In this document: piece after piece, positions 1 to 7,307 of the stretch | Layout: each line of letters opens with the position of its first letter | Numbering within the stretch: position 1 is the first letter of the stretch | NCBI GenBank assembly: GCA_964468805.1 | Contig: CAYXWM010000036.1 | Span: 1-29,108 of the forward strand | Direction of reading: 5' to 3' | Source of the DNA: CAYXWM01 sp964468805 | GTDB lineage: Bacteria; Bacillota; Clostridia; Lachnospirales; WRBF01 | DNA length: 29,108 nucleotides | Program-made: the position numbers and the translations under genes | The notes under the pieces: model-generated | Databases searched by the model: none | Told to the model about the DNA's origin: nothing | The model's input: the letters and a program-made list of their open reading frames with translations, nothing else

Positions 1-54
1 CGGTTCAAGGAAAAAACGATTATTTTTGTCCTTCATCTTATTTGGAATTAGTAT
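1..54. repeat. Inverted-repeat copy A, cut by the window edge
   Basis: Bases 1-39 are the exact reverse complement of 2618-2656. With a few mismatches the match runs on to about position 53 (about 2604 in the other copy). The partner copy sits in a larger palindrome (2626-2682), so this copy probably has a second arm to the left of the window. The pair flanks the ABC exporter and the YtxH-like gene. The nature of the repeat (MITE-like or REP-like palindrome) is inferred; no transposase is seen. Confidence 0.75.
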
Positions 55-255
55 AGATTTATTTTACAGTAGCCGGATATTGCGTGCTTTTACAAATACA
101 AACGGTGGGTATTGCGGGTTGTTTGTTTATAATATATACTTATGAGAGTTTATTAAAATAATAACCATGCATAATCTGATGAAAATATATAATTAAATTA
201 TTATAGAATAAATACACTGTATAGCGGTTTAAGTTAAATCTTTTTAACTGCTATA
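55..255 (+). other. AT-rich leader ahead of the ABC exporter
   Basis: About 200 bp of AT-rich, non-coding sequence. A TATAAT hexamer lies at 128-133 but has no convincing -35 box at the right distance. Another TATAAT overlaps the start codon itself (252-257). No Shine-Dalgarno sequence precedes the ATG at 256, so how the exporter is expressed is unclear. No ORF of a possible partner subunit is present here. Confidence 0.4.
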
Positions 256-2073
256 ATGTATGATACAAAACCGATAGGTCGTGATTATATTTTAGCCTTT
301 AGACGATTAAGCGAAATTTTCAAAGGAAATAAGCGTTATTTTCTGTTTGCAAGTATAGTAATGGGTTTGGGCACGTATTTTTCGTTGCTGGTGCCTTTGA
401 TTATAAAATTTACCGTAGATGAATTGTTGCAAAATAATGTTTCCCAAGAGATGAACGCCATTGCAAACTACTTTGGCGGTGTGGATTTTTTAAGGAACAA
501 TTTATGGACTATGGCGTTGGCTGTTATATTTATAACCCTTTTAAGGGGTATTTGTATGTATTACAGGGGTAAATACTGTGCTGTTGGTTCAGAAAACATA
601 GCAAAAAACCTAAAAGATAAAATATTTAACCATTTGCAACGTCTTAGCTTTGAATACCACGTTAAGGCACAAACCGGCGACTTAATTCAACGCTCAAGCT
701 CCGACGTGGAAACTGTAAGACGCTTTTTCGGCGTACAAATGGTTGAGGTTTTAAGGGCAGTATTTACTGTGGGTATTTCCTTTGTAATCATGTTCTCTTT
801 AAACCCCAAGCTGACCTTTGTTTCTTTGATTATAGTACCCGTTTTAATGATATTTTCCGGTTTCTTTTTTAAGGCAGTAAAGGAGGCGTTTCTCCGAGCC
901 GATCGTAAAGAAGGAGAATTATCCACGGTTTTGCAAGAAAATTTAAGCGGTGTAAGAGTTGTTCGTGCCTTTGGCAGGCAGCGTTACGAATTGGATAAAT
1001 TCGAAAAGAAAAACTTGGATTATAGGGACTTATCCAGAAAACTTGCCAATCAAATGGCGTTTTTCTGGTCTGTATCGGGGTTGTTCAGTTCTGTGCAGTT
1101 GGGTGCAGTGCTTATTTACGGGGTATACTTGGTTAATGCCGGCGAAATCAGCCTTGGTTCACTTTTGGTCTTCAATACCTATGAAGTTATGCTGATTTGG
1201 CCCATACGCCATTTGGGAAGAATACTTACGGATGCCGGAAAAATGTTGGTTTCCGTGGAGCGTATTTACGAAATTTTGGACACTCCTCAGGAGTCGGACA
1301 GTGAGCTTGCACTAACTCCCGATTTATCAGGTGATATAGTATTTGAAAATGTATCCTTTGAATACGAACCGGGTAAGCCTGTCCTCAAGGACTTGAATTT
1401 TACAATTAAAAACGGCGAAACCATTGCAATACTGGGAGCAACGGGTTGCGGAAAATCCACCTTGGTGCAACTGCTTATAAGACTTTATGACTATACAAGC
1501 GGATCGGTGAAAATAAACGGTACAGAGCTGAATGATATTAAGAAAAGTTGGTTACGTGAAAAAATCGGGTTGGTATTGCAAGAGCCGTTTTTGTTTTCCA
1601 AGAGCATTAGCGAAAATATAAAAATGGCAAGAGAAACCGCCACCGCCCAAGATATAGACGATGCCACCCAAACCGCCGCAATCTACCAAACCATACAAGG
1701 CTTTGAACACGGTTATGACACCGTTTTGGGTGAAAAAGGGGTAACTCTGTCCGGAGGGCAAAAACAAAGGGTAGCCATAGCCCGTACCTTGGTTAAAGAC
1801 AGCAGTATTTTGATTTTCGATGACAGCCTTTCCGCCGTTGATACCCAAACCGACTTGCAAATTAGAGAGGCTTTACGTAATAGGGATAAGAAAAATACAA
1901 CCATTATCATCTCCCAGCGTATAACCACCATTATGGAAGCCGACCGTATATTTGTAATGGAAGCCGGAAGAATAACTCATATAGGAACTCACGAAGAACT
2001 GCTTGCTTTGGACGGGTTATATCAAAAGGTTTGGAATATACAAAATCTGATGGAAGAAAGTTTTAATGATTAA
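256..2073 (+). CDS. ABC exporter half-transporter (fused membrane and ATPase domains), degenerate-site type
   Basis: This 605-residue protein has the usual half-exporter layout: a six-helix type-1 exporter membrane domain (about residues 25-330) followed by a nucleotide-binding domain (about 360-600). In the ATPase domain I see Walker A GATGCGKST at 394-402, the Q-loop glutamine 442 and the signature LSGGQ at 498-502. Two catalytic residues are non-standard. Walker B ends FDD (523) instead of the usual DE, so the catalytic glutamate is aspartate, and the H-loop histidine is glutamine (Q554 in IISQRI). That pair of changes is typical of the inactive-site subunit of heterodimeric exporters such as TM287 of TM287/288. 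Such proteins normally need a partner with a canonical site, but none is next door on the right; one could lie left of the window. The substrate cannot be told; multidrug or lipid export is the family norm. The ATG at 256 lacks a Shine-Dalgarno site, and no better start is visible. Confidence 0.9.
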   Translation: MYDTKPIGRDYILAFRRLSEIFKGNKRYFLFASIVMGLGTYFSLLVPLIIKFTVDELLQNNVSQEMNAIANYFGGVDFLRNNLWTMALAVIFITLLRGICMYYRGKYCAVGSENIAKNLKDKIFNHLQRLSFEYHVKAQTGDLIQRSSSDVETVRRFFGVQMVEVLRAVFTVGISFVIMFSLNPKLTFVSLIIVPVLMIFSGFFFKAVKEAFLRADRKEGELSTVLQENLSGVRVVRAFGRQRYELDKFEKKNLDYRDLSRKLANQMAFFWSVSGLFSSVQLGAVLIYGVYLVNAGEISLGSLLVFNTYEVMLIWPIRHLGRILTDAGKMLVSVERIYEILDTPQESDSELALTPDLSGDIVFENVSFEYEPGKPVLKDLNFTIKNGETIAILGATGCGKSTLVQLLIRLYDYTSGSVKINGTELNDIKKSWLREKIGLVLQEPFLFSKSISENIKMARETATAQDIDDATQTAAIYQTIQGFEHGYDTVLGEKGVTLSGGQKQRVAIARTLVKDSSILIFDDSLSAVDTQTDLQIREALRNRDKKNTTIIISQRITTIMEADRIFVMEAGRITHIGTHEELLALDGLYQKVWNIQNLMEESFND

Positions 2074-2076
2074 AAA

Positions 2077-2214
2077 TATACTTAATTTCGAGTTAAGCAG
2101 TAACAAAAGCGTATATTCGTAGTGGTGAGCGACCGGTGTTTTTTTTATAAAAACGCTTGAGCGAACCTTTTACGAAGAATAGCTTTTGTTACTATTCCTT
2201 AGCAATTAAGTATA
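2077..2214 (+). mobile_element. MITE-like palindromic element, copy 1 (orientation A)
   Basis: This 138-bp imperfect palindrome has ends TATACTTAATTTC and AATTAAGTATA. Just inside each end are the mirrored blocks TAACAAAAGCGTATATTCG and CGAAGAATAGCTTTTGTTA. Two more copies lie at 4269-4405 (opposite orientation) and 19156-19286 (same orientation). All have TA at the outer edge, as expected from TA-targeting (IS630/mariner-like) MITEs, though the palindromic ends make a true target duplication hard to prove. It begins 3 bp after the ABC exporter stop codon. It has no coding capacity. Confidence 0.7.
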
Positions 2215-2240
2215 ATACAATTTTTTATAAAGGGACTTTT

Positions 2241-2280
2241 AGGAAACCTTTGCTCAAAAGCGGTTTTCCTCAAGGTTAAA
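2241..2280. repeat. Hairpin of the CAAGGTCTT-tail family, diverged copy
   Basis: The arms AGGAAACC (2241-2248) and GGTTTTCCT (2262-2270) form a stem, followed by CAAGGTT. This tail resembles that of the hairpins at 6416, 8652, 13111 and 18379. It may help end transcription of the ABC exporter. Confidence 0.45.
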
Positions 2281-2284
2281 AAAC

Positions 2285-2320
2285 AATGAGTCCGACTTAT
2301 GGCCGAACTCATTTTATTGT
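2285..2320. terminator. Bidirectional rho-independent terminator
   Basis: The arms AATGAGT (2285-2291) and ACTCATT (2307-2313), extended by an inner CG pair, are followed by a T-rich run on the plus strand. On the minus strand the stem is followed by GTTTTTT. It sits between the convergent ABC exporter and YtxH-like genes and could serve both. Confidence 0.65.
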
Positions 2321-2473
2321 TTATTGATGCATTGTCATCATATCTGAAGCTTTTTGAGCCATTTTTTTTGTATCATGAATAATACGTTGTTTTGTATTTT
2401 GGTCGCTTAAAGCCCAAGTTACAGCCGCACCGATTAATCCGCCTGCAATAAGGCCTGTTGTAAGTTTAGACAT
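2321..2473 (-). CDS. Small YtxH-like membrane protein
   Basis: This is a 50-residue protein with one Gly/Ala-rich hydrophobic segment (about residues 5-22) and a charged, Lys-rich tail (23-46), the plan of YtxH-type general-stress proteins of Gram-positive bacteria. The ORF is open for 17 more codons, but the ATG at 2473 has a strong Shine-Dalgarno site (AAAGGGG, complement of 2481-2487, 7-nt spacing), so I place the start there. The function is unknown. It converges on the ABC exporter and shares its terminator. The YtxH link rests only on composition and layout. Confidence 0.6.
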   Translation of the reverse strand: MSKLTTGLIAGGLIGAAVTWALSDQNTKQRIIHDTKKMAQKASDMMTMHQ

Positions 2474-2603
2474 AATATCACCCCTTTCGACATTAGTATT
2501 CGCCCGGTAGCTAAAAATATACAACCCACATACTTAGAACCGGATTGTTCCGGCGTTTATACGTCTCTTAATTTAAGGATGTAATTTTCGCCAAAGGGCT
2601 AAT

Positions 2604-2682
2604 TTACTAATTCCGACAAGATGAAGGACAAAAATAATCGTTTTTTCCTTGAACCGTTGGAAAAAATCAATTATTTTTGTCC
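2604..2682. repeat. Palindromic repeat, copy B of the flanking inverted repeat
   Basis: The arms 2626-2648 and 2659-2682 (GGACAAAAATAATCG against its near-complement) form a 23-24-bp imperfect hairpin with a 10-nt loop. The left part (2618-2656) is a perfect reverse complement of window bases 1-39. It is non-coding and looks like a small palindromic dispersed element. The region 2474-2727 holds nothing else that I can support. Confidence 0.7.
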
Positions 2683-2727
2683 TCTGTTTAAACCGGAATC
2701 AATATTTTTTCCAAAAGGGGCTTTATG

Positions 2728-3108
2728 CTATCTGTATCTGTTACCTGAAGTTTCTTCTTTGATTAATTTATCTATCATATCGGCTATCCCTTGTATCAGG
2801 TCCGCACATTGATTATGTTCCTTTATTAAAACGGAACAGTTAAAGTTTCCGTACTTTTCCTTAAATTGGGTCATAAGCTTTAAACGCAGCTTCTTGGTTA
2901 CCCCGGTATCAAACATCAAACCGAAAACCATTACTCCGGCTATCACTACGGAACACATATTTCCTATACCAAAACCCATGTTTACCCCACTGCACATATT
3001 AAAGCAGGGTTTGGGCACGGACAGTTTATAAGTTTGTTGAGCAGCCATAAGTATACACTGGGAGCAGTTGTAACCTTGCCGATAATACTTAAGTGCCAAT
3101 TCCCTCAT
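2728..3108 (-). CDS. C_GCAxxG_C_C family putative redox protein
   Basis: This 126-residue, Cys-rich protein carries the family pattern: a GYNCSQCIL motif near the N-terminus, a central Gly-rich segment (CSGVNMGFGIGNMCS) leading into a hydrophobic VVIAGVMVFGL stretch, and two further cysteines (NFNCS, NQCADL) near the C-terminus. Members are proposed to be redox-active or metal-binding, but no reaction is established. A longer version from a TTG at 3156 is possible, but that codon has no ribosome site. The ATG at 3108 has AAGGAA (complement of 3121-3126) about 12 nt upstream, so I prefer it. It appears to be a single-gene unit with repeats downstream and a long gene-free stretch upstream. Confidence 0.75.
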   Translation of the reverse strand: MRELALKYYRQGYNCSQCILMAAQQTYKLSVPKPCFNMCSGVNMGFGIGNMCSVVIAGVMVFGLMFDTGVTKKLRLKLMTQFKEKYGNFNCSVLIKEHNQCADLIQGIADMIDKLIKEETSGNRYR

Positions 3109-3612
3109 GTCAGTTACCACTTCCTTATTTTGAATTTCTCCGACCGATTTTGGCAAACGATCTTGTATAGCTATTTCTTAAAAAAGTACAGAAAAAACTC
3201 TGCTTCTTGGACGTTGGCTTGTTTAAAAACAGACCCAATACGCATATTCGCTTTTTCCCTGCGTTTTAAAAGAAACAGATTAAAACTAACCTCTGTTTTA
3301 TGCTTTTGTATTTTTTGACACGACCCTAAATGTCTGTCGTAATCAAAAATTGTATAAGCATAGTATATTGTATAAAGTAGTCCCGGGATAGTTTACAAAT
3401 TATTTGCCGAATCCGTATAAATACGGTATAATAAATCATGAAAATGCCGACTTTTTACATTCCGTAAACCGAAACCGGTATATATGAGGCAAATATGTAA
3501 TTGCAAGGAAGTCTTGATCGGAAAATTGTTCGGCTCTGAACCTGTGCTGTTTTTTGCCAAGACTTATACTTTATTAATACAAGCGTATTTAATTTACAGA
3601 AGAAGGTAACAT
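3109..3612. other. Gene-free stretch with promoter and leader of rnhB
   Basis: I see no convincing gene in these 500 bp. Around 3280-3300 there is a short hairpin (AAACAGA and TCTGTTT). A plausible promoter for rnhB lies at 3404-3432. An 8-bp inverted repeat (AAGTCTTG at 3509-3516, CAAGACTT at 3558-3565) closes a 41-nt loop in the rnhB leader. No known riboswitch consensus was recognised. Confidence 0.45.
3404..3432 (+). promoter_or_regulatory. Probable sigma-A promoter for rnhB and downstream genes
   Basis: TTGCCG (3404-3409, 4 of 6 to TTGACA) is separated by exactly 17 bp from a perfect TATAAT (3427-3432). It would give a leader of about 170 nt before rnhB. Confidence 0.55.
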
Positions 3613-4254
3613 ATGGATGATATTAACAACACGGAAATACTGCGTTTAAAGAATATGCTTCATTACGAGGAATTGTGTTATCTCCAAGGCTTTGATAACA
3701 TTTGCGGAGTAGACGAGGCAGGCAGAGGACCCCTGGCAGGACCGGTGGTTGCGGCGGCGGTTATTTTGCCCCGCGATTGTTTTATACCCTGTGTAAACGA
3801 TTCCAAAAAACTAAGCGAGAAAAAACGTGAGCTTTTATACAGTGAAATATTGGCCCGTGCAGTATCAGTGGGCTTGGGTATAGTTGGCCCGGAAACCATA
3901 GAGCGTATTAATATTTTAAACGCAACCAAATACGCCATGATGGAAGCCGTTAAAGCATTAAGCATTAAACCCGGTCATATATTGATAGACGGTAACTTCA
4001 CCATAACCGACTTAGACTTACCCCAACAAGCCATAATCAAAGGCGACAGCAAAAGTTATACCATAGCCGCCGCTTCTATAGTGGCAAAGGTAACCCGGGA
4101 CAGATTAATGCATGAACTCCACGAGAAATTCCCGGAATACAACTTCTCAAAAAATAAGGGTTACGGCACCAAAGAACATATCTCCGCCATCAAAAACCAC
4201 GGCGTAAGTCCCATACATAGGGGTAGCTTTTTGACTAAGATTTTGCAAGGCTAA
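3613..4254 (+). CDS. rnhB: Ribonuclease HII
   Basis: Ribonuclease HII nicks RNA-DNA hybrids and removes misincorporated ribonucleotides. The 213-residue protein shows the family landmarks: CGVDEAGRGPLAGPVVAAAV (31-50) with catalytic D34 and E35, DSKKLS (63-68), LIDGN with D126, and GDSKSYTIAAASIVAKVTRD (144-163) with D145, completing the DEDD metal site. Length is typical. The start has a good Shine-Dalgarno site (AGAAGG). In related Clostridia rnhB precedes a FliK-like gene, an FlhB C-domain gene and yraN, exactly the order here, although a repeat element (4269-4405) now lies between rnhB and the next gene. Confidence 0.97.
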   Translation: MDDINNTEILRLKNMLHYEELCYLQGFDNICGVDEAGRGPLAGPVVAAAVILPRDCFIPCVNDSKKLSEKKRELLYSEILARAVSVGLGIVGPETIERINILNATKYAMMEAVKALSIKPGHILIDGNFTITDLDLPQQAIIKGDSKSYTIAAASIVAKVTRDRLMHELHEKFPEYNFSKNKGYGTKEHISAIKNHGVSPIHRGSFLTKILQG

Positions 4255-4268
4255 AAACAAACCAAAAC

Positions 4269-4405
4269 TATGCTTAATTTCATAAGGAAAGTAACAAAAA
4301 CTATTCTTCGTTAACCAATCACCGGTGCATTTTTATGAAAAACCCACCGGTCACTCACCAATACGAATATACGCTTTTGTTACTGCTAACCGGAAATTAA
4401 GTATA
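4269..4405 (-). mobile_element. MITE-like palindromic element, copy 2 (orientation B)
   Basis: This 137-bp copy is the reverse complement of the elements at 2077 and 19156. It ends TATGCTTAATTTC and GAAATTAAGTATA. Its centre carries an extra CACCGGT/ACCGGTG pairing. Its right edge is 20 bp before the Shine-Dalgarno site of the fliK-like gene, so transcripts from rnhB would carry it as a long stem-loop and the element may supply leader sequence to the flagellar gene. Confidence 0.7.
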
Positions 4406-4435
4406 TCTCTTTGAAATTATTTTCCGGAGGCGGCC

Positions 4436-5668
4436 ATGAGAATAGAGGACTTTGACAGCATGACAAATCCCGGCTCAAAACCTGTGTCCGGCGTAAACAA
4501 AAGCCTGCTTGACTTAGTTAAGGGTGACCGATTTAAGGCTCTGATTAAGGACATTCAGCCAAATACCGTTACCTTACGATTGGACTCCGGAGAGTTGTTA
4601 CGTGCGCGAAGCCTTGTTTTGCCGGATGCTCGCATAGGAGAAGAAGCCGTTTTTACGGTAAAAGATAACAATAGCGGTCAGATACTCTTGGAAATGGAAA
4701 AATCCCAAACCGACGGTGCCAAGGACATTATTATCAGAGAGGCTCTCTCTGCCGCCGGCATGGATCCCGCAGAAGAAAACACGGAAGTCTTGCGTAATCT
4801 TATGAGCAATAATCTCCCTTTGGACAAAGATACCGTGCAAAAAGCCGTTTATTTTCGCTTAACCCAACCGGATTTAACAGACAAAGAGATTATGTTTTTG
4901 ATTAAAGAACAAATTCCGCCGTCGGAAAGCTCTTTAACCGTATTTAAAAGGATTTCGGAGGGAACACTTAATCTAAGAAACGACTTGCAAAAATTGGTTG
5001 ATGATATATTAAATCTCCAAGACCCGGATTTGAAAAAAACATATATTTCAGCTATTTTGAATAGGGATCCGGAGATAGGAGACAGCGGCAAACTTCGTTC
5101 CGTCTTATATAAAAAAATCTCCATTCCATTTTCCAAAGAAAACCCGCTGAAAAACGTGAACGGCTTTTTTAGGGACCTGGGAGATATATTAACAAAACTC
5201 ACGGAAGCCACAGCTAAAAATCCGCAAAGAGAGTTAACCCGGCAAATTTCTCAAATTAAAGACAGCCTGCTTTTTATGAACCAAATGGGGCATGAAAAAT
5301 TCTTTATGCAGATTCCTTTGTTTTTTAACGATACTTTGCAACAGGCTGAATTAACCGTTTTAAAAGACGGCAAGCGAGCCTTGAGAGACAGGGCGACGGT
5401 TTTTTTATCCTTGGATTTGCTGAATTTGGGCAAGGTTGAAGTGTTTCTGGAAAAGGATTACCGGAATCTCAGCATAGATTTTTGGGCTGAGAATAATCCG
5501 AAACTTTTAAAGGACCGCCTACCGGAACTGGGCTTGATGCTTAACCGTTTGGGCTATAAAATCACGGCTCTGAACTTACGCAGACCGGAAAAATTAACGC
5601 TCACAAGCAACCCCGGCAACAAAACGCCGGAACCGCCCAAAAGATATTCCTTTGATATGAGGGTTTAG
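4436..5668 (+). CDS. FliK-like (flagellar hook-length control type) protein
   Basis: This 410-residue soluble protein has no signal peptide. Its N-terminal part (about 18-95) looks like a small beta-rich domain, the middle (100-280) is helical and charged, and the last ~120 residues match the style of the FliK C-terminal domain. That domain shows an LSLDLLNLGKVEVFLEKD segment, then alternating beta and helix ending LGYKITALNLRRPE. FliK C-domains contact FlhB to switch export specificity from hook to filament. The next gene, 2 bp away, encodes an isolated FlhB C-terminal domain, which strengthens the assignment. The start has a textbook GGAGG (4426-4430). It could be a specialised paralogue; the main fliK would normally lie in the fla/che operon. 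The C-terminal match is by eye. Confidence 0.6.
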   Translation: MRIEDFDSMTNPGSKPVSGVNKSLLDLVKGDRFKALIKDIQPNTVTLRLDSGELLRARSLVLPDARIGEEAVFTVKDNNSGQILLEMEKSQTDGAKDIIIREALSAAGMDPAEENTEVLRNLMSNNLPLDKDTVQKAVYFRLTQPDLTDKEIMFLIKEQIPPSESSLTVFKRISEGTLNLRNDLQKLVDDILNLQDPDLKKTYISAILNRDPEIGDSGKLRSVLYKKISIPFSKENPLKNVNGFFRDLGDILTKLTEATAKNPQRELTRQISQIKDSLLFMNQMGHEKFFMQIPLFFNDTLQQAELTVLKDGKRALRDRATVFLSLDLLNLGKVEVFLEKDYRNLSIDFWAENNPKLLKDRLPELGLMLNRLGYKITALNLRRPEKLTLTSNPGNKTPEPPKRYSFDMRV

Positions 5669-5670
5669 CC

Positions 5671-5973
5671 ATGGAAGAAAAGAAAAAAATCACAAAGGCT
5701 GTAGCCTTAAAATACAATATAACCGATACGGCTCCCTCGGTAGTCGCCAAGGGTTCCGGCTTTGTTGCGGAAAAAATCTTGGAAAAGGCGAAATTCGCGG
5801 ATTTGCCGGTTTATAAGGACGCAAGCCTGGTTGAGGAGCTTTCAAAAATAGATATAGGAGCAAACATTCCTCCGGAACTTTACGAAGTGGTGGCACAGAT
5901 ACTTTTATTTATCAGCGACTTGGACAAAAAAGCCCAACTTTTAAATTCCGTGAATGACAGTAGACTCATATGA
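5671..5973 (+). CDS. Stand-alone FlhB C-terminal domain protein (FlhX type, export-switch family)
   Basis: The 100 residues align with the cytoplasmic C-terminal domain of FlhB/YscU from just after the NPTH self-cleavage site: AVALKYN, then APSVVAKGSGFVAEKI, LPVYKDASLVEELSKIDIG and IPPELYEVVAQILLFI. The membrane domain and NPTH are absent (KKITK replaces them), so the protein mimics the C-terminal fragment that processed FlhB retains. In Helicobacter a comparable FlhX can stand in for that fragment. Whether this one acts in flagellar export here is inference, supported by the adjacent FliK-like gene. GAGGG at 5659-5663 is the ribosome site. Its stop overlaps the yraN start by 4 bp (ATGA). Confidence 0.85.
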   Translation: MEEKKKITKAVALKYNITDTAPSVVAKGSGFVAEKILEKAKFADLPVYKDASLVEELSKIDIGANIPPELYEVVAQILLFISDLDKKAQLLNSVNDSRLI

Positions 5974-6320
5974 ACAACAGAATTATAGGAAATAAAGGCG
6001 AATTGCTTGCCAAAGAATTGCTTGTGGCTAAAGGCTATGAAATACTGGACAGGAATTTTAACTGTCCCTACGGCGAAGCGGATATAATCGCCCGGACAGA
6101 TGACACGGTAATCTTTGCCGAAGTAAAATTCCGCCGCAGCACAAAATTCGGCTATCCCCGAGAAGCCGTCACCATACGAAAACAAGATAAACTACGCCTA
6201 ACCGCAGAATATTACTTACAGGAAAAGAACCTAATCAATGTGGATATACGCTTTGACGTTATTGAAATTCTGCAAACAGGCAACAAAATTACCACAGAGC
6301 ATTTGGAAAACGCTTTTTAA
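5970..6320 (+). CDS. yraN: YraN/UPF0102 family, PD-(D/E)XK nuclease-like protein
   Basis: This 116-residue protein has the UPF0102 layout: GNKGELLAKELL (7-18), RNFNCPYGEADIIA (28-41), FAEVKFRR (49-56) and a Lys/Arg-rich helix KQDKLRLTAEYYL (71-83). D38, E51 and K53 would form the PD-(D/E)XK metal site, which suggests a nuclease fold; the cellular role is not settled. It overlaps the FlhB-domain gene by 4 bp and is presumably translated by coupling, since its own ribosome site is weak. A perfect 18-bp hairpin lies about 95 bp downstream. Confidence 0.9.
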   Translation: MNNRIIGNKGELLAKELLVAKGYEILDRNFNCPYGEADIIARTDDTVIFAEVKFRRSTKFGYPREAVTIRKQDKLRLTAEYYLQEKNLINVDIRFDVIEILQTGNKITTEHLENAF

Positions 6321-6415
6321 GACCTTGGAGAAAGAACCCCTCTCTTTAAAGATCCATTATTTGTATTTTAATAATGCATTAAAATATTTTATATAAAAGT
6401 CTTTTTGAAGGGAGT

Positions 6416-6460
6416 TTGAGGGAAACTTTTTCTTCAGAAAAAGTTTCCCTCAAGGTCTTG
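6416..6460. repeat. Perfect 18-bp hairpin of the CAAGGTCTT-tail family
   Basis: TTGAGGGAAACTTTTTCT (6416-6433) is followed, after a 2-nt gap, by its exact complement (6436-6453) and the tail GGTCTT. It lies between yraN and pgeF. The copy at 8652 has the same frame with paired substitutions in both arms. It may act as a terminator or RNA-stability element, but it lacks a clean T run directly after the stem. Confidence 0.75.
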
Positions 6461-6506
6461 CTTTTATCTTTGCTTTTACAAAATCCCATCAACACAGAGG
6501 TTGAGT

Positions 6507-7307
6507 ATGAAACAGGTAACGCAAAGGGATGTTCCCTTTTTAATATTTGAAAATATGTCCGGGATTCCTTGGTTACGGCATGGTTTTTCTACCAAATTGG
6601 GCGGTGTGTCCGAGGGTTGCTACGAATCCATGAATTTGGGTCAAAAGCGGAGCGACGTTCCGGAAAACGTGGCGGAAAACTACTGCCTCATTACCCAAGC
6701 CATAGGTTTGGAGTATGAAGATTTGGTAGTCTCCAACCAAGTCCATGAAACCGAAGTCAAGCTTGTAACCCAAGCTGACCGGGGCAAAGGTATTTTCCAT
6801 ACCCCCGAACCCTGCGACGCTTTGATTACCCGAGAAACCAAAATAGCCCTAACCACCCAATACGCCGATTGCGTGCCAATATTTTATGCGGACACCAAGA
6901 CCCGAGCCATCGGCTTGGCTCACGCCGGCTGGAAAGGCACGGTAAAAGGCATAGCCGGGATTACCGTGGAGCATATGGTTAAACATTTCGGCTCAAAACC
7001 GGAGGATATACTGGTAGGCATAGCACCGTCAATTAAACAATGCTGTTTTGAGGTAGACGAAGACGTTGCCCTTGCTTTCACCCAAACCTATCCTTGGTCG
7101 GCTGAATTCATAGTTCCAAAAGAAAACAAATTCAATATTAACTTACAGGCAATAAACGCAAAAATCCTAACAGACAGCGGCGTGCCGGTACAAAACATTG
7201 AAATCTCCCAATATTGCACAATGTGCCGTGAAGATTTGTTCTTCTCCCACAGACGTGACGGCAACAATCGCGGTGCAATGGCGGCATTTATGGGGTTAGT
7301 GTCATGA
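6507..7307 (+). CDS. pgeF: Peptidoglycan editing factor, YfiH/YlmD (laccase-domain) family
   Basis: This 266-residue protein belongs to the family of E. coli YfiH (PgeF) and Bacillus YlmD. Members bind zinc, and some show purine nucleoside phosphorylase/deaminase activity; E. coli PgeF prevents wrong amino acids in muropeptides. The three zinc ligands are visible as H80 (NQVHETEV), C122 (YADCVPIFY) and H139 (GLAHAGWKG). The C-terminal FFSHRRDGNNRGAMAAF matches the conserved end. A TTG at 6501 would add two residues, but AGAGG (6496-6500) is correctly spaced only for the ATG at 6507. It overlaps the following gene by 4 bp. Confidence 0.93.
   Translation: MKQVTQRDVPFLIFENMSGIPWLRHGFSTKLGGVSEGCYESMNLGQKRSDVPENVAENYCLITQAIGLEYEDLVVSNQVHETEVKLVTQADRGKGIFHTPEPCDALITRETKIALTTQYADCVPIFYADTKTRAIGLAHAGWKGTVKGIAGITVEHMVKHFGSKPEDILVGIAPSIKQCCFEVDEDVALAFTQTYPWSAEFIVPKENKFNINLQAINAKILTDSGVPVQNIEISQYCTMCREDLFFSHRRDGNNRGAMAAFMGLVS

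Noticed and set aside
2077..2214. Integron attC-like site, because of the AACAAAAGC and GCTTTTGTT mirrored blocks
   Set aside because: The GTTRRRY/RYYYAAC core sites are not matched, and no integrase or cassette genes are present. The TA-bordered, dispersed copies fit a MITE-like element better.
3171..3245. A 24-codon minus-strand ORF upstream of the C_GCAxxG_C_C gene, possibly a leader peptide
   Set aside because: The ribosome site is weak and no attenuator structure follows it; nothing beyond an open frame supports it.
3433..3612. Riboswitch in the long rnhB leader
   Set aside because: Only an 8-bp inverted repeat was found. No known aptamer consensus was recognised, and rnhB is not a usual riboswitch target.
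4598..5433. Minus-strand ORFs opposite the FliK-like gene, and similar antisense ORFs opposite der, gpsA and sbcC
   Set aside because: They lack ribosome sites and family motifs and mirror the codon pattern of the strong genes on the other strand.
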